Source of the DNA: Saccharomycopsis fibuligera x Saccharomycopsis cf. fibuligera
Lineage: Eukaryota > Ascomycota > Saccharomycetes > Ascoideales > Saccharomycopsidaceae
Length of the DNA: 64,000 nt
Direction of reading: 5' to 3'
NCBI GenBank assembly: GCA_001936135.1
Contig: CP012815.1
Span: forward strand, 1,300,046 to 1,364,045
Under the pieces are notes generated by a model, which was not told where the DNA came from, ran no database searches, and saw only the letters and a program-made list of their open reading frames with translations. Position numbers and translations under genes: made by a program. Positions 46,595 to 56,796 of the stretch are shown here, piece by piece (position 1 is the first letter of the stretch; every line of letters begins with the position of its first letter).

Positions 46595-48754
46595 ATGCCA
46601 ACTTCAGATTCCATATTCCCATTATATCAGCCTGGCGACTCAGTCGACGATGTCCTTGTGAAGCTCGACCAGCCATTGCCGGACTTGACCACTGTCTTTG
46701 GCATCCCATATTCAAGAGTCCCAGGATTTTCTCCAATCTTCCGTAACAAACACTGCCTTGAGACCCTTTATAACTTGATCCATCCAGACTATAGGACTGG
46801 CTTCGATCTTTTCAAAAATAATTTGAATAGAAACCCAAATCACAAGTTTTTGGCTTATCGTCAATTCAATTCATCATCTCAATCTTTCAACGACTATTAC
46901 ACATATCTCACTAATCAGCAAGTCGCTGATCATGCTGCTAATATTGGCTCTGGTGTATTGTATCTTTTGCAAAACGTGGTTAAAGACACAATATCAGACC
47001 CCCATAAGGAAATAATTACCATATATACTCCAAATTGCCCTCAATTCGTTATATTGGATCTTGCTTTTCAGGCTTTCAACATAACAAGTACTTGCTTGTA
47101 TGACACCTTGGGTCAAACTGCCTCTTCCCATATCTTGTCCCTTACCAATACCCCTTTTGTCTTTACTAGCAAATCCAAAATAGAATCCGTGGCGGCATTG
47201 AAAATCAAAGATGATATAAGTTCATTGAAGATTCTTGTTTCTATTGAGCCATTGGATTTAGCTAAAGATTACTTGTTATTTGCAGCTGCCAAAAAGGCAA
47301 ATATCTACCTTTATGATTGGAGTTCTGTCGCTGCTATTGGTACAAAAAATTTACAAGCTTTTACTCCAGCCACCTCAGATGATGTCTATACCATCACTTT
47401 TACCTCTGGCACCACGAGTACTCCCAAGGGTGCTATAGTCACTCATAAAAACCTAGCTGCGTTTGTGTTGAATAATCTTTCTGTTATGTCAACAACAAAA
47501 AAGTTCGACAAAAGTAACAAAGCATTTGTTTTTTTACCATTAGCCCATTGTTTTGCTAGATTATGCTTTTACTATGAGGCTGTTCTTGAAACAACGTTTT
47601 ATTTTCCTCATAATCCTTCTCTTCCTGCTTCATATTTTGAAGATATCAAAATTCTGAAACCGAGATCTATATGCTTAGTTCCTAGAGTTTTGACTAGAAT
47701 CGAGTTGCTTTTAAAGGAAAAGTTTGCTACTTCAAAATATTTGAGTAAAATTATAGCTACAAAGATTGAATATCTTGAGCGTGGTGAAGTATATCCACAT
47801 TTCATTTATGACAAGCTTGTTTGCCCAAAAATTAGATCGACCATCGGATTTGACAATCTAAAATTAGTCATCTGTGGTGGTGCTCAGGTATCAAGGGACA
47901 GCTTATTATTTTTAATTGCAGCTTTAAACGTCAATATTCTTCAAGGATATGGTTTGACAGAAACGATGGCTGGAATCTTTATTTCCACCCCGCTTTTGGA
48001 AGAAATTGGCACCGCTGGCCCAATTGGTTGCGCTAGTGAGTTTAGGTTACGTGATGTTCCTGAAATGGGTTATACTTTTGACAAAAACAAAAGTGGAGAG
48101 ATCTGGATTAGAGGTGATAGTATTGTTGCCGGATATTTCAAGGACCCAGAAAAAACCAAAGAGAGTTTCAATGAAGAAGGATGGTTCAAAACTGGTGATA
48201 TTGGGAAACTCACAGGTCAAAATAAAATTGTCATTATTGATAGAATCAAAAACATATTTAAATTGGCACAAGGAAAATTTATTGCTGCTGAAAGCATTGA
48301 AAATGTTTATAACTCTAGCAACTTGTTAATCGAGCAAATATTTATCTGGGGTGACGGCTTACAATCTTATTTGGTTGCTATCGTGGGAATAAATCTTGAT
48401 CATTTGGCTGCTTTATTTAAACAAAAAAACATCAAGTATGATCAGCTTTATAAGGCAATAAATGCCATCCGAACAAATGGTGATGAGAAATTTGCTAATG
48501 AGTTGTTGCAATATATAAACCAAGTCACTGTAAAAAAAGTCTTGTTGAAAGAACTTAATGGTAACATTAAAGAAGATTTAAACTCCTACGAATTTGTTAA
48601 AAATGTGCATTTTGCAATTACTCCCTTTTCAACAGATTCTGACACTATGACTCCAACTTTGAAAATTAAACGTCAAAATGCAAGAGAACAATGGAAAGAT
48701 GTTATTGATAAGTTATACAAGGAAGGCTCAATACTTGCTGGTGCAAAGCTTTGA
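46595..48754 (+). CDS. FAA2: Peroxisomal acyl-CoA synthetase, FAA2-like
   Basis: A 719-residue AMP-binding enzyme. The P-loop TFTSGTTSTPKGAIVTHKN starts near residue 266. FLPLAHCFARL, the A5-type GYGLTET (about 450) and WFKTGDIGKL (about 530) follow. The hinge RIKNIFKLAQGKFIAAE and a C-terminal PTLKIKR complete the family plan. The last residues, AGAKL, form a variant PTS1 (AKL), so it should be imported into peroxisomes. FAA2-type enzymes activate medium- and long-chain fatty acids there for beta-oxidation. The start is the ATG at 46595; another in-frame ATG lies at 46544, and the frame opens at GTG 46430. It is followed in the same direction by a lipid hydrolase-like gene. Confidence 0.9.
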   Translation: MPTSDSIFPLYQPGDSVDDVLVKLDQPLPDLTTVFGIPYSRVPGFSPIFRNKHCLETLYNLIHPDYRTGFDLFKNNLNRNPNHKFLAYRQFNSSSQSFNDYYTYLTNQQVADHAANIGSGVLYLLQNVVKDTISDPHKEIITIYTPNCPQFVILDLAFQAFNITSTCLYDTLGQTASSHILSLTNTPFVFTSKSKIESVAALKIKDDISSLKILVSIEPLDLAKDYLLFAAAKKANIYLYDWSSVAAIGTKNLQAFTPATSDDVYTITFTSGTTSTPKGAIVTHKNLAAFVLNNLSVMSTTKKFDKSNKAFVFLPLAHCFARLCFYYEAVLETTFYFPHNPSLPASYFEDIKILKPRSICLVPRVLTRIELLLKEKFATSKYLSKIIATKIEYLERGEVYPHFIYDKLVCPKIRSTIGFDNLKLVICGGAQVSRDSLLFLIAALNVNILQGYGLTETMAGIFISTPLLEEIGTAGPIGCASEFRLRDVPEMGYTFDKNKSGEIWIRGDSIVAGYFKDPEKTKESFNEEGWFKTGDIGKLTGQNKIVIIDRIKNIFKLAQGKFIAAESIENVYNSSNLLIEQIFIWGDGLQSYLVAIVGINLDHLAALFKQKNIKYDQLYKAINAIRTNGDEKFANELLQYINQVTVKKVLLKELNGNIKEDLNSYEFVKNVHFAITPFSTDSDTMTPTLKIKRQNAREQWKDVIDKLYKEGSILAGAKL

Positions 48755-48767
48755 GAATTATTTTTAT

Positions 48768-48801
<34 letters not shown>

Positions 48802-49141
48802 TTCAAGGTGCTTTCATTAGCTTCTTTAACTTAGGTTTTTCTCTTTTTTCTAGATGTTATCTGCTTGTAAGTTATGTAACCCTGTATAAACTTGCAACGT
48901 TTTTCCGGATGCAGCAAGTTTTCGCGTAACGGCTCTTATTTTTTTTTGGAAGTTTTTGGAAGTTACCTCCGACCAACGGAAGCACGCATTTAACGGAGTT
49001 TTGAGAACGAATCTTTGATAAAAAAATAGCGATCTCATATAACTATAAAACTAATGCAATCCCGTTTGTACCAGAACAGAAGTCCTATTAGCTTAGAAGT
49101 TTATCTTCACTCACTATAATTTACAGATATTTCCCTATACA
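48755..49141. other. Intergenic
   Basis: A 387-bp spacer with a 30-base T-run (48770-48799) right after the FAA2-like stop, then the promoter of the next gene. No gene is seen. Confidence 0.65.
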
Positions 49142-50554
49142 ATGATCACCTACTTTAAGGATTGGAAAAGAATAACCAAGAAGGATGAATTGGCCGAAAC
49201 TCAAAGACACTTGATTCAACATTGTTTACCTTGTTTGGACAATCCAGATCAGCAGGGAAGAGTGGCGCATATTTTGCAAACTTATATTGATAAAAATCAA
49301 TACTTGAATGAGCTCAAAATTTCCAATGTTCCTGAAAATAGTACCCAAGTTGCCGAGGATAATCTTTTGATGATTCATGGGTACGGGGCTGGAGTGGGTA
49401 TCTTTTGCCGCAACTATAATGAAATATCAAATGTCTCAAATAAAACCGTGCTGATCTCCTCAATTGATTTGTTGGGTCATTCTTTATCTAGTGCCTCTAA
49501 AATAGAATCAAATCACAGAAAGAATTTCACCTCTCCCAAGATTAAAATTACCTATACCGAACCTGTTGGGAAGTCCTCAGCAGCCGCAAAAGAAAATAAC
49601 AACGAAAATTTAACAGGTGAAGATACTGATGTTAGACAAGATGAAACAAAGGTATTTCAGGAAAAATCAAAAATACCGATTAACAAGGAGAAAGATATAA
49701 GCAGCTTTGATTACCAAGATAGCCCCACCAAACTTCTTGAGATTGCAAACAATACCGAGCTTACTATAAAAGAGTATGAAGACTTTTATGTTGAGTCTAT
49801 TGAAAAATGGAGAAAACTGAATAACTTGGATAAATTTGACTTGCTTGGGCACTCTTTTGGTGCATATCTATCATTTTCTTATATTTGTAAATACCCTGAG
49901 CATGTCAGAAATCTAATTCTTGTTTCGCCGGTTGGGGTGGAGAGATCTTTATTTGCGATTGGTGCACTCCGGTATCATGCTAACAATAACCAGACTAAAA
50001 ACATTAAACCATCAGAAGACAGAGCTAGCTATGACCATACTGGCTGGTTTGTCAGAATGCCTACGTTTGTGATCAAATTTTGGGACTCTGCCATGTTGCC
50101 TTTTCCATTGATGCGGGGGCTAGGGCCTGTTGGCGTTTGGCTTGCTTCACGGTACACTAACTTTAGATACAACGAAGGAAGCACTGACCCAGAAGAGCTT
50201 CGTTTGTTGCAAAGGTATGCTCTAGCAAGTTTTTGGAAACAATCGTCCACTGAAAAATCTATTTCTACTATCCTATCACCAATAGTTTCTGCTAGAGATC
50301 CTATACTTGATAAATTAGAAAGATTTCTGAAAGATGCTAAGCTAAATGGGAAGTTCCCTGAAACACTATGGATTTATGGAGAAAAAGACTGGATGGATTT
50401 GGAAGCTGGGAAACTTGCTAGTAATTTCATCAACGAGAAGAAACTAGGCAAGTTTAGTTCCTTGCAAATCAATAGCAAAAGCGGGCATAACTTGTTTTTG
50501 GATAATCCATCTGAATTCAATAGCATTGTAAAAAAGTTTTTAAAATGGGAATGA
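49142..50554 (+). CDS. Alpha/beta hydrolase of the ICT1/ECM18/CLD1 (CGI-58) family
   Basis: A 470-residue protein. The oxyanion loop LLMIHGYGAGVGIF is followed by the nucleophile elbow L235-G-H-S238-F-G, and SGHNLFLDNP holds the catalytic His449. H449 and D454 form the HX4D motif of this family, which in Ict1/CGI-58 relatives has been linked to lysophosphatidate acylation. Cld1 is a mitochondrial cardiolipin deacylase. A charged low-complexity insert (about 125-200) separates the two halves. No clear presequence is visible. Lipid remodelling is the safest role; which of the three yeast paralogues is closest cannot be told by eye. It is tandem with the FAA2-like gene. Confidence 0.82.
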   Translation: MITYFKDWKRITKKDELAETQRHLIQHCLPCLDNPDQQGRVAHILQTYIDKNQYLNELKISNVPENSTQVAEDNLLMIHGYGAGVGIFCRNYNEISNVSNKTVLISSIDLLGHSLSSASKIESNHRKNFTSPKIKITYTEPVGKSSAAAKENNNENLTGEDTDVRQDETKVFQEKSKIPINKEKDISSFDYQDSPTKLLEIANNTELTIKEYEDFYVESIEKWRKLNNLDKFDLLGHSFGAYLSFSYICKYPEHVRNLILVSPVGVERSLFAIGALRYHANNNQTKNIKPSEDRASYDHTGWFVRMPTFVIKFWDSAMLPFPLMRGLGPVGVWLASRYTNFRYNEGSTDPEELRLLQRYALASFWKQSSTEKSISTILSPIVSARDPILDKLERFLKDAKLNGKFPETLWIYGEKDWMDLEAGKLASNFINEKKLGKFSSLQINSKSGHNLFLDNPSEFNSIVKKFLKWE

Positions 50555-52699
50555 TTGCTTGGAGTTTTGAAGGTGATCTGTTATTTCTTGCGATTGTTTA
50601 GCTTTTAGTTTTCTAGTATATGGAGAATTACTATTTCTTCTGTTGAGCGAAGCGAAGCACAGTTAGGTTTTATTTGCGCTACCTAGTTATCTTCTTTTAG
50701 TAGGTCAAGTTTTATCTTTTTCTTTTTTATTGTACAATGCATTACTATTTTCTTGATTTTTGATGCGTTATATTAGACTCGCTATATGCTTTACATTTTG
50801 TCTCTTTAATATAAACTCTTTTCAAAAAGTAGTATCTCTTTCAACTATAATAGCAAAATACCAATGTTCCGGAAGCCGTATACATTATAAAGGCCAGCCT
50901 CTAGGTGCTTATGTTCTATCAGCCCTTTAATGACAGCCACCAGCGACACTAACAGACAAGAATAGAAAAAAAAATACAAATACAAACAAATGAAGGAATA
51001 AATAAAAAGCTATAGAAGTAATCATTCAAATTAATAACTAAGAGCATTTTTATCAGTTACAACCCCAAAGTGAGTGACTGAGGTCGATTGAAACGTGTTT
51101 GTAAAAATTCAAGCTACTTCACAAAAAAAAAAAAAAAATTTAAAAAATAAAAAGAAGAGAGAAAACTGGCGCGAAAGAGCTCCAAAACAGGAACACAGTA
51201 GCAAATAATCAAAACACCAGAGCGGTTGCCTCACCTTTTATGCCCACTATCATTTGTAAGAACGACACTTAATTGGACCTATAGATATGATAAGGGACAT
51301 AAAAAAATACTCAAATACTTAACTATCCTGGCTGCTGTGAGAAATGCATCAACTTATACAACAAGAACAACATATTCATTCTTTGTGTATATTTAAAAGA
51401 ATTGGGGCAAGTATATGAACAAATAGTCATAAAAAGTAATCAGACCTCAGCACTTTAAGGAGCCGAAATTTTAGGGAGGAATAAAGTTTGATAGATAGTA
51501 GTCATTTTCGGTGATTAGAAGGGCTTAGTGTATCATATCATTCTGGTAAAGTGAGAGGATCATTGAGCCCAAAGATAATGGATTTATTTGTATGGAACAG
51601 TTGAAGAGAATCAGTAATTTTGGGGGTTAATGGCACGGATGCCTTGATTTTGGAACACAAGATAAAGAAAATACACATAAGCTGGAAATCCTGATGCCAA
51701 ATTGTCTTTCTACTTTCCGGAACCATACAGTGATATTATGCCTCCTTGGTTTATAACTACAAGGGGCCGAAGCTGCCTTTAGACTTTTCACAATATACAC
51801 TGCTACGAATATCCAGGTAGTAAATATACTTGATATTATGACAATTGATATCATCGTTGTAGTAATTTATGTTTTGGCTCCGTCGTAAGTTAGTCACAGG
51901 TATCGCTTCGCACTGCAACCAATCTTACGAGGAAGAGAAACAAGCGATGTAAGCAGCTTTAAGCTATTGTTGTTTTTTAGCCGCTGCAGATAACTTTTTT
52001 TCAACATAGCACAGATGTTTATGAAGTGTTACAAACAAATAAATACAAAGAATCTAAGAGGGGCATAAAAGAGAAAATATAAAGACCGAAATATGGGTAG
52101 CTCATTACATTGATCAAAATTTATAAACAAGCATTCATGATTGAACTGGTTGATTACCCTAGAAGTACAGCAATGTAATAGTAATTGAAAGAAAGTGACG
52201 TAATATAGATTTGCAAGGTATTTAAACATTAGGAGAACCTTTCACAATATTTTCGACTTTTGTTTTCAATTTATATAATCGATTGAGGTCTCAACTACAT
52301 AGAGTAATAGTCTCTATGAGTAACGACTCCTGGAATTTAATTTAACCAATGGATTGCATTAGTGATTTATTCGGCCAGGTAGAAGGAACATATGGCTGAT
52401 GGCTGATGGCTGATGGCCGAATCTATGGACTTACCAATACTAAAGATAGAATTTCACTCACTCGCCTTTAACAACCTTTTTTAATGTATAATGGAATAAA
52501 GCCCTCTTTCATATTTCTAGTATACTTGGCAGATTAGTATCAGTTTATTTGGTTTGATATTTTTGCTTTATATTCATGGTAATTGAAATATTAACTATCA
52601 CATAACAGTAGCTTACCAAATAACCATCCTTCTTTTGCTTTGCTTGTGGAAGCTGGTTTCGTAAATTTTGGATGTGATACATCTTAGCAGCATGCATCA
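50555..52699. other. Large intergenic region (2.1 kb)
   Basis: No supported gene. Overlapping ATG frames on the minus strand at 51538-51726 and 51627-51854 are short and unrecognised. A 7-bp repeat (ATGGCTG, nearly four copies) lies at about 52392-52418. This marks the start of gene-poor, subtelomere-like sequence. An unseen RNA gene is possible. Confidence 0.5.
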
Positions 52700-53419
52700 T
52701 CATTTCCCAAAAATATCAATAGAAACTCTTACCTGCTTAGCATCATACTTTATCGCTTCACTATACTCCTTATCAGTACCAACTACCAACTGCATATCCT
52801 TTTCACGTGGCAAATCCTCATCCTCTTCTAAGTATTTTCTCAACTCTACCAACTTAGCAATAGCGTCACTAGCTGGCTTTTCATCAGTCACAAATCCTTT
52901 GAATTTTATCTTACGACAGTACACCTGAATCACCTTAATGCTGGTCACAATGAAATCTCGAAGCTCATTATGAAAATTGATACCTTCTTGCTTCCCAAGA
53001 GTGATCACTTGAAAATAGAAATCCACTGGATCCCAATCTTGAGGTCTGGCATAGTCAAAATTGTCTATACGCTCTCTATGGGATATAGTTACTGATTTCA
53101 AATTTTTAACTTTCTGAGCCACATCTTTAACTTTGTTGCCTTTGAGAGGACCAGTTAAATGCCATTGAATGTCCTGTGGTAAAGTTTTGGATTTTTCAAT
53201 TAGCTGTCTTTCATCTTGTACGGCAAAATTTCTGACGTTGTTGTTGGTATACAAGGCAAGAACATCCTCATCTGATTGGGAATCAATAACTGGAAGAATG
53301 AGGATCTCACTGGCATCGCGATTATGGGTTTTGCTTATTTCAGCGACACGAGTACTAAGACTGTTGTAGTAATTAGAGAGCTGTTTTGCTCGTTGACTTG
53401 TTTCAGTTGTTTCTGGCAT
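52700..53419 (-). CDS. YggS/PROSC (YBL036C)-family protein with degenerate PLP site
   Basis: A 239-residue protein with the outline of the PLP-homeostasis family: WHLTGPLKGNKVKDV aligns with the usual W-H-x-I-G-H-L-Q-x-N-K, and LVVGTDKEYSEAIKYDAKQVRVSIDIFGK with the usual C-terminal LSMGMSxD..AI..GSTxVRIGxxIFG. Intact members bind PLP on a Lys in an AVSK motif. Here the segment is ILPVIDSQSD, with no Lys. The GENxVQE block reads FAVQDERQL, and the Ser/Thr phosphate ligands GST are DAK. The frame is complete with ATG and stop, so the gene is not obviously dead but probably does not bind PLP in the usual way. It is the last intact recognised gene before the telomere. Confidence 0.78.
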   Translation of the reverse strand: MPETTETSQRAKQLSNYYNSLSTRVAEISKTHNRDASEILILPVIDSQSDEDVLALYTNNNVRNFAVQDERQLIEKSKTLPQDIQWHLTGPLKGNKVKDVAQKVKNLKSVTISHRERIDNFDYARPQDWDPVDFYFQVITLGKQEGINFHNELRDFIVTSIKVIQVYCRKIKFKGFVTDEKPASDAIAKLVELRKYLEEDEDLPREKDMQLVVGTDKEYSEAIKYDAKQVRVSIDIFGK

Positions 53420-53897
53420 ATTCGCGACTGGGTGTATATCTTGGATGAATTGGAACCAGATGCTCTTGCTTAGAGTTAGTTGCTTTTATTATCCATACTT
53501 TCCATGTTTTTTTTTGTTTGTTTTTGCGATGAGTAGCCAACGGGCCGTTTTTATAAGGGAAAAAGGGACAGCTAAAGAAAAGAGACGCGCGGAAAAATGT
53601 TGCAGAACCCTGGATCTTTATGCACGAAATGTTTCAGTTTTACGGCGCATGAACTACTACTCATAATAAACGGTGTATTCTATTAAATAACTAAAACAAC
53701 AACAATAATAAAACGATAAAAATAACAGCAAAAACAAACAAAGCTTTATACACGGGGAATATTGTAAGTTGTTTGAAAAAATATAACTAACAAATAAGTG
53801 GAAAACTAAGCGACAGTCAGATCATTATGAGATTGGATACTGATCTGGTTTATCTTTACAGCTGTCATGACGTTCAGTGCACACTTCTTTGCCATTT
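53420..53897. other. Intergenic
   Basis: A 478-bp spacer before the RNase T2 remnant. The frame 53445-53666 has no recognised content and overlaps the promoter of the YggS-like gene. Confidence 0.5.
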
Positions 53898-54910
53898 TTA
53901 ACAATTGGATAACAGACACCACTCAGCTTTGCACTCACCTGAGTTTGAGGACCCCTTGTTAGAGATGCCGGCAGGCTCAATCTGGCTCTCACCAGAAATT
54001 CTTCCTTTTATAGTTAAATACAAATCAATTTCTCTCAAATAATTATTGTTGTTATCTGTGTTAAGTTTTCTGCAGATTAGTTTAGAATATGGAGGACCAT
54101 TAATATATCCGAATGCATTTACGATGTCCTTTTTAGGATACCATTTACCTGGCACAATTTCGTTTTCTTTCAAAATATTGTAAACGTTGTATTTTGGAGT
54201 GTATGTCCCAGTTGCTGTTTTGGTGAAAGCGGCCTTTTAAATGCCCTCAATATAGTCCTGAAGCCTTCTTTCTTTGAAATCAAGTTCATTCACTCCTGCT
54301 GTTGAAGAAGCAATGAGAGCAGTAGCGGCTGCCAAATTAGTATCTGTTACGATAGACTTGGTTGCAGATTCAGAAGACTTTGTTGTTTTGCTGCCGCTGT
54401 TGCTGCTGGGTTGAGAGAGGAGAAATCACTAATATGCTTATCAACTTCATGATACCACAACTCAGCGTCGTTAACCTTTTCTTCTTCTTTCATAATAATC
54501 TTATTATTTTCTTCAGAAACATAATCTTTGCGCCAAAGTTTCTGAAGTGTACTAAGAACATACTTGCTGAAATACTCTTTGGTATAACTGGTCAGCTTAC
54601 TAGTCAGTTATACCGAAGAGTATGTGGGTGCGGTGTCCTTGTCACCCCAGACGCCATGCAAGAACCAACCACCGGTATCTTTGTTTGCCAGCTAATATAG
54701 AGGCAAGTAGTGTTGGGCCAACACAACTTTCGGGTTGGTTTCTTGATCACAAGTAGCAGTATTGACTCTCACAAGCTTCCCTGATGACGGACTTGCAACA
54801 GGTTGCTCTTTGACTTTTTTAGCAGGAGCAGCAGAAATGAAGGTTGCGAGTGATTTTCTCGTAATGCGCCTGCAGCTGCCTGATACTGCGGATATTAGTT
54901 GTTTCACCAT
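53898..54910 (-). pseudogene. Broken secreted RNase T2 gene
   Basis: The minus strand carries a decayed RNase T2. From the ATG at 54910 one frame runs through NTATCDQETNPKVVLAQHY and then hits TAG (54692-54694). In the same frame follow GGWFLHGVWGDKD, the first active-site segment (family F-x-x-H-G-L-W-P; His at 54656-54658), then TAA (54608-54610), then LWYHEVDKH, the second segment (H-E-x-x-K-H; His at 54449-54451 and 54434-54436). A frameshift lies between about 54430 and 54260. The last part has a TAA at 54237-54239, then YNVYNILKENEIVPGKWYPK and a Cys-containing end (stop at 53898). Both catalytic histidine motifs survive, so decay is fairly recent. Family enzymes are extracellular or vacuolar ribonucleases. 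No splice signals explain all lesions. Confidence 0.75.
54572..54623. repeat. 19-bp inverted repeat inside the RNase T2 remnant
   Basis: ATACTCTTTGGTATAACTG (54572-54590) is matched by its reverse complement at 54605-54623 with one mismatch and a 14-base loop. It contains the in-frame TAA of the pseudogene. Confidence 0.9.
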
Positions 54911-55111
54911 AGTAACAAAATTTATTTAGGGTGAAGATCAGCCACTAGTGCAACGTCGATGGAAGATCATCTACTAAAATAAAAAAAAAAAAAAAAATAA
55001 TGGCAAAACTCGAAATATCTCGTTTTTTTTTTTTTCATTAATAGCCTTCATATTCAATTCCGTGATGAGTTGTGGCTTGATATTACACCAAAGAGTTGAT
55101 TGAACATGAAC

Positions 55112-55429
55112 TCAGTGTGCGCTTGTCTTGAGGTAAAAACACCAATGTAGAGTCGCAAGTTTGCACAGTTGAAGATCTTTCCGTAACTTAGGATCTACCG
55201 AGAGCAAAGGAAAATTTTTATTTTGGAAGTCTCTCAAGAGCTCGCAAAATTGAATACACACATGAAGAGTAACAACCAAAGACAATAGAAAGTAAATAAT
55301 ATTTGCAATAATATTTGTTTCATTGAACTGCCTGACAACGTACATCTGCATAGATTCTTTGTAAAAACTACTGCCCTCGTAATTATCTTCCATAAATAAT
55401 TTTTTCTTCTTAGACGACATGCAATGCAT
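55112..55429 (-). CDS. Possible small single-span membrane protein
   Basis: A 105-residue frame from an ATG (second ATG at residue 4). It has a Lys-rich start, one hydrophobic segment (NIIYFLLSLVVTLHVCIQF, about residues 43-61) and a charged tail with four Cys in the second half. No family is recognised. It could be a real small gene, a remnant of a larger one, or chance; A/T-rich subtelomeric DNA yields such frames. Confidence 0.25.
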   Translation of the reverse strand: MHCMSSKKKKLFMEDNYEGSSFYKESMQMYVVRQFNETNIIANIIYFLLSLVVTLHVCIQFCELLRDFQNKNFPLLSVDPKLRKDLQLCKLATLHWCFYLKTSAH

Positions 55430-56101
55430 AAATCGGAAAGTTTTATTAATAAACTGATCATTTAATTATGCCGGTAGAATAACAAATACACATTCCCAAA
55501 TAATATTTAATAACACAGATTACAAAGAGCGATGCGATTCTTCGAGGTGAAATATTATTTCAAAACTTCCCAGTATGCCCAATCAACGTCAAACTATTCG
55601 CACCGAGTGCCTCAGCCAAGCACAAACGTAACACATCTACTAAGAACAAAGGCAAAATTTTCAAAAAAAAAAAAAATGGACACAAATTCAGCATAAGCTA
55701 ATAGCTCTGCAAACTCAGGTTCCCAGACTGGTTATGTGCTATAGCATCACCAAATATTTTGAACATGTTGTACAGGGATACAAAACCTCTTACAATCAGC
55801 TTAACGAAGTACGGCAGAACAAAAAACAAGGGCAAATGGGATTCAAAGCAGCGGGACAGAGCAGCTTATTCCCCTTATGAAGTCAACACCATCAAGAATT
55901 TATTTTTGCAATAGTGATAACATTATTAGCTTCATATTCTGCACAAGGTTTTTTCTGAAAATGCTTAGATTAAATTTTCACCAACAATTCCATAGAACTG
56001 AGAACCAGCCTCATTTATCCTAATGTAGCGCATTCCTACATACCCTCTGCTCCTACCTATCGTTCCATAGTACAACCTCCCAACTCAAGGCACATCCCTA
56101 C
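55430..56101. other. Subtelomeric intergenic sequence
   Basis: A 670-bp stretch with no supported gene. An A-run lies at about 55663-55675. The composition shifts to pyrimidine-rich on the + strand from about 56030. Confidence 0.5.
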
Positions 56102-56796
56102 TTGCCCGCTTTGGCCCCCAACCGCACTTTTCTCACTCTAGGCCCTAATCCGATTCCTCGCCAAAATCCTTCTTTACTATGTGACGCCCCAAACCAGAAT
56201 TCCGTCATTTGCTTCATTATGTACCACTCTTCGCCAAACCGACGTTTTTTCCTGCCGCTGTACTGTCGCGCCCCTTCACCCTCAACCATGGTCTGCCAAC
56301 GAATGATCTTTTCCCACACACACCTTCTCGGCTCACTCGCATATTTTGTAAATTTGCCGGTATTTGCTTTTTCCTTGTTTGTGTAGAGATCCGTAATATT
56401 CTTAGTGGTGCAAATAATTTTCCATTATAATTTTTAATCATCTTGCCTACTTGCCCGCTTTGGCCCCCAACCGCACTTTTCTCGCTCTACGCCCTAATCC
56501 GATTCCTCGCCAAAATCCTTCTTTACTATGTGACGCCCCAAGCCAGAATTCCGTCATTTGCTTCATTATGTACCACCCTTCGCCAAACCGATGTTTTTTC
56601 CTGCCGCTGTACTGTCGCGCCCCTTCACCCTCAACCATGGTCTGCCCAACGTATGATGTTTTCCCACATACACCTTCTCGGCTCACTCGTATTTTTATAA
56701 ATTTGCCGGTGTTTGCTTTTCGTTTGTTTGTCTAGAGATCCGTAATATTCTTATTGGTGCGAATGTTTTCCATTATAATTTTCAATCATCTTGCCT
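56102..56796. repeat. Direct duplication of a 349-bp unit
   Basis: Copy 1 (about 56102-56450) and copy 2 (about 56451-56796) both begin TTGCCCGCTTTGGCCCCCAA and end ..CATTATAATTTT.AATCATCTTGCCT. They differ at scattered single bases and short indels, roughly 10% or less by eye. The unit is more GC-rich than its surroundings and pyrimidine-biased. Each copy keeps a minus-strand frame of about 63 codons from an ATG, starting MVEGEGARQYSGRKK and ending KVRLGAKAGK, but the copies differ by several amino acids and no family is recognised. Confidence 0.92.

Noticed and set aside
51538-51854. Two overlapping minus-strand ATG frames (62 and 75 codons), one with a hydrophobic start
   Set aside because: Short, unrecognised, overlapping in different frames, in A/T-rich DNA. 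Not enough to call a gene.
54362-54700. + strand frame of 112 codons over the RNase T2 remnant
   Set aside because: It is antisense to recognisable RNase T2 motifs and includes the inverted repeat. No family content.
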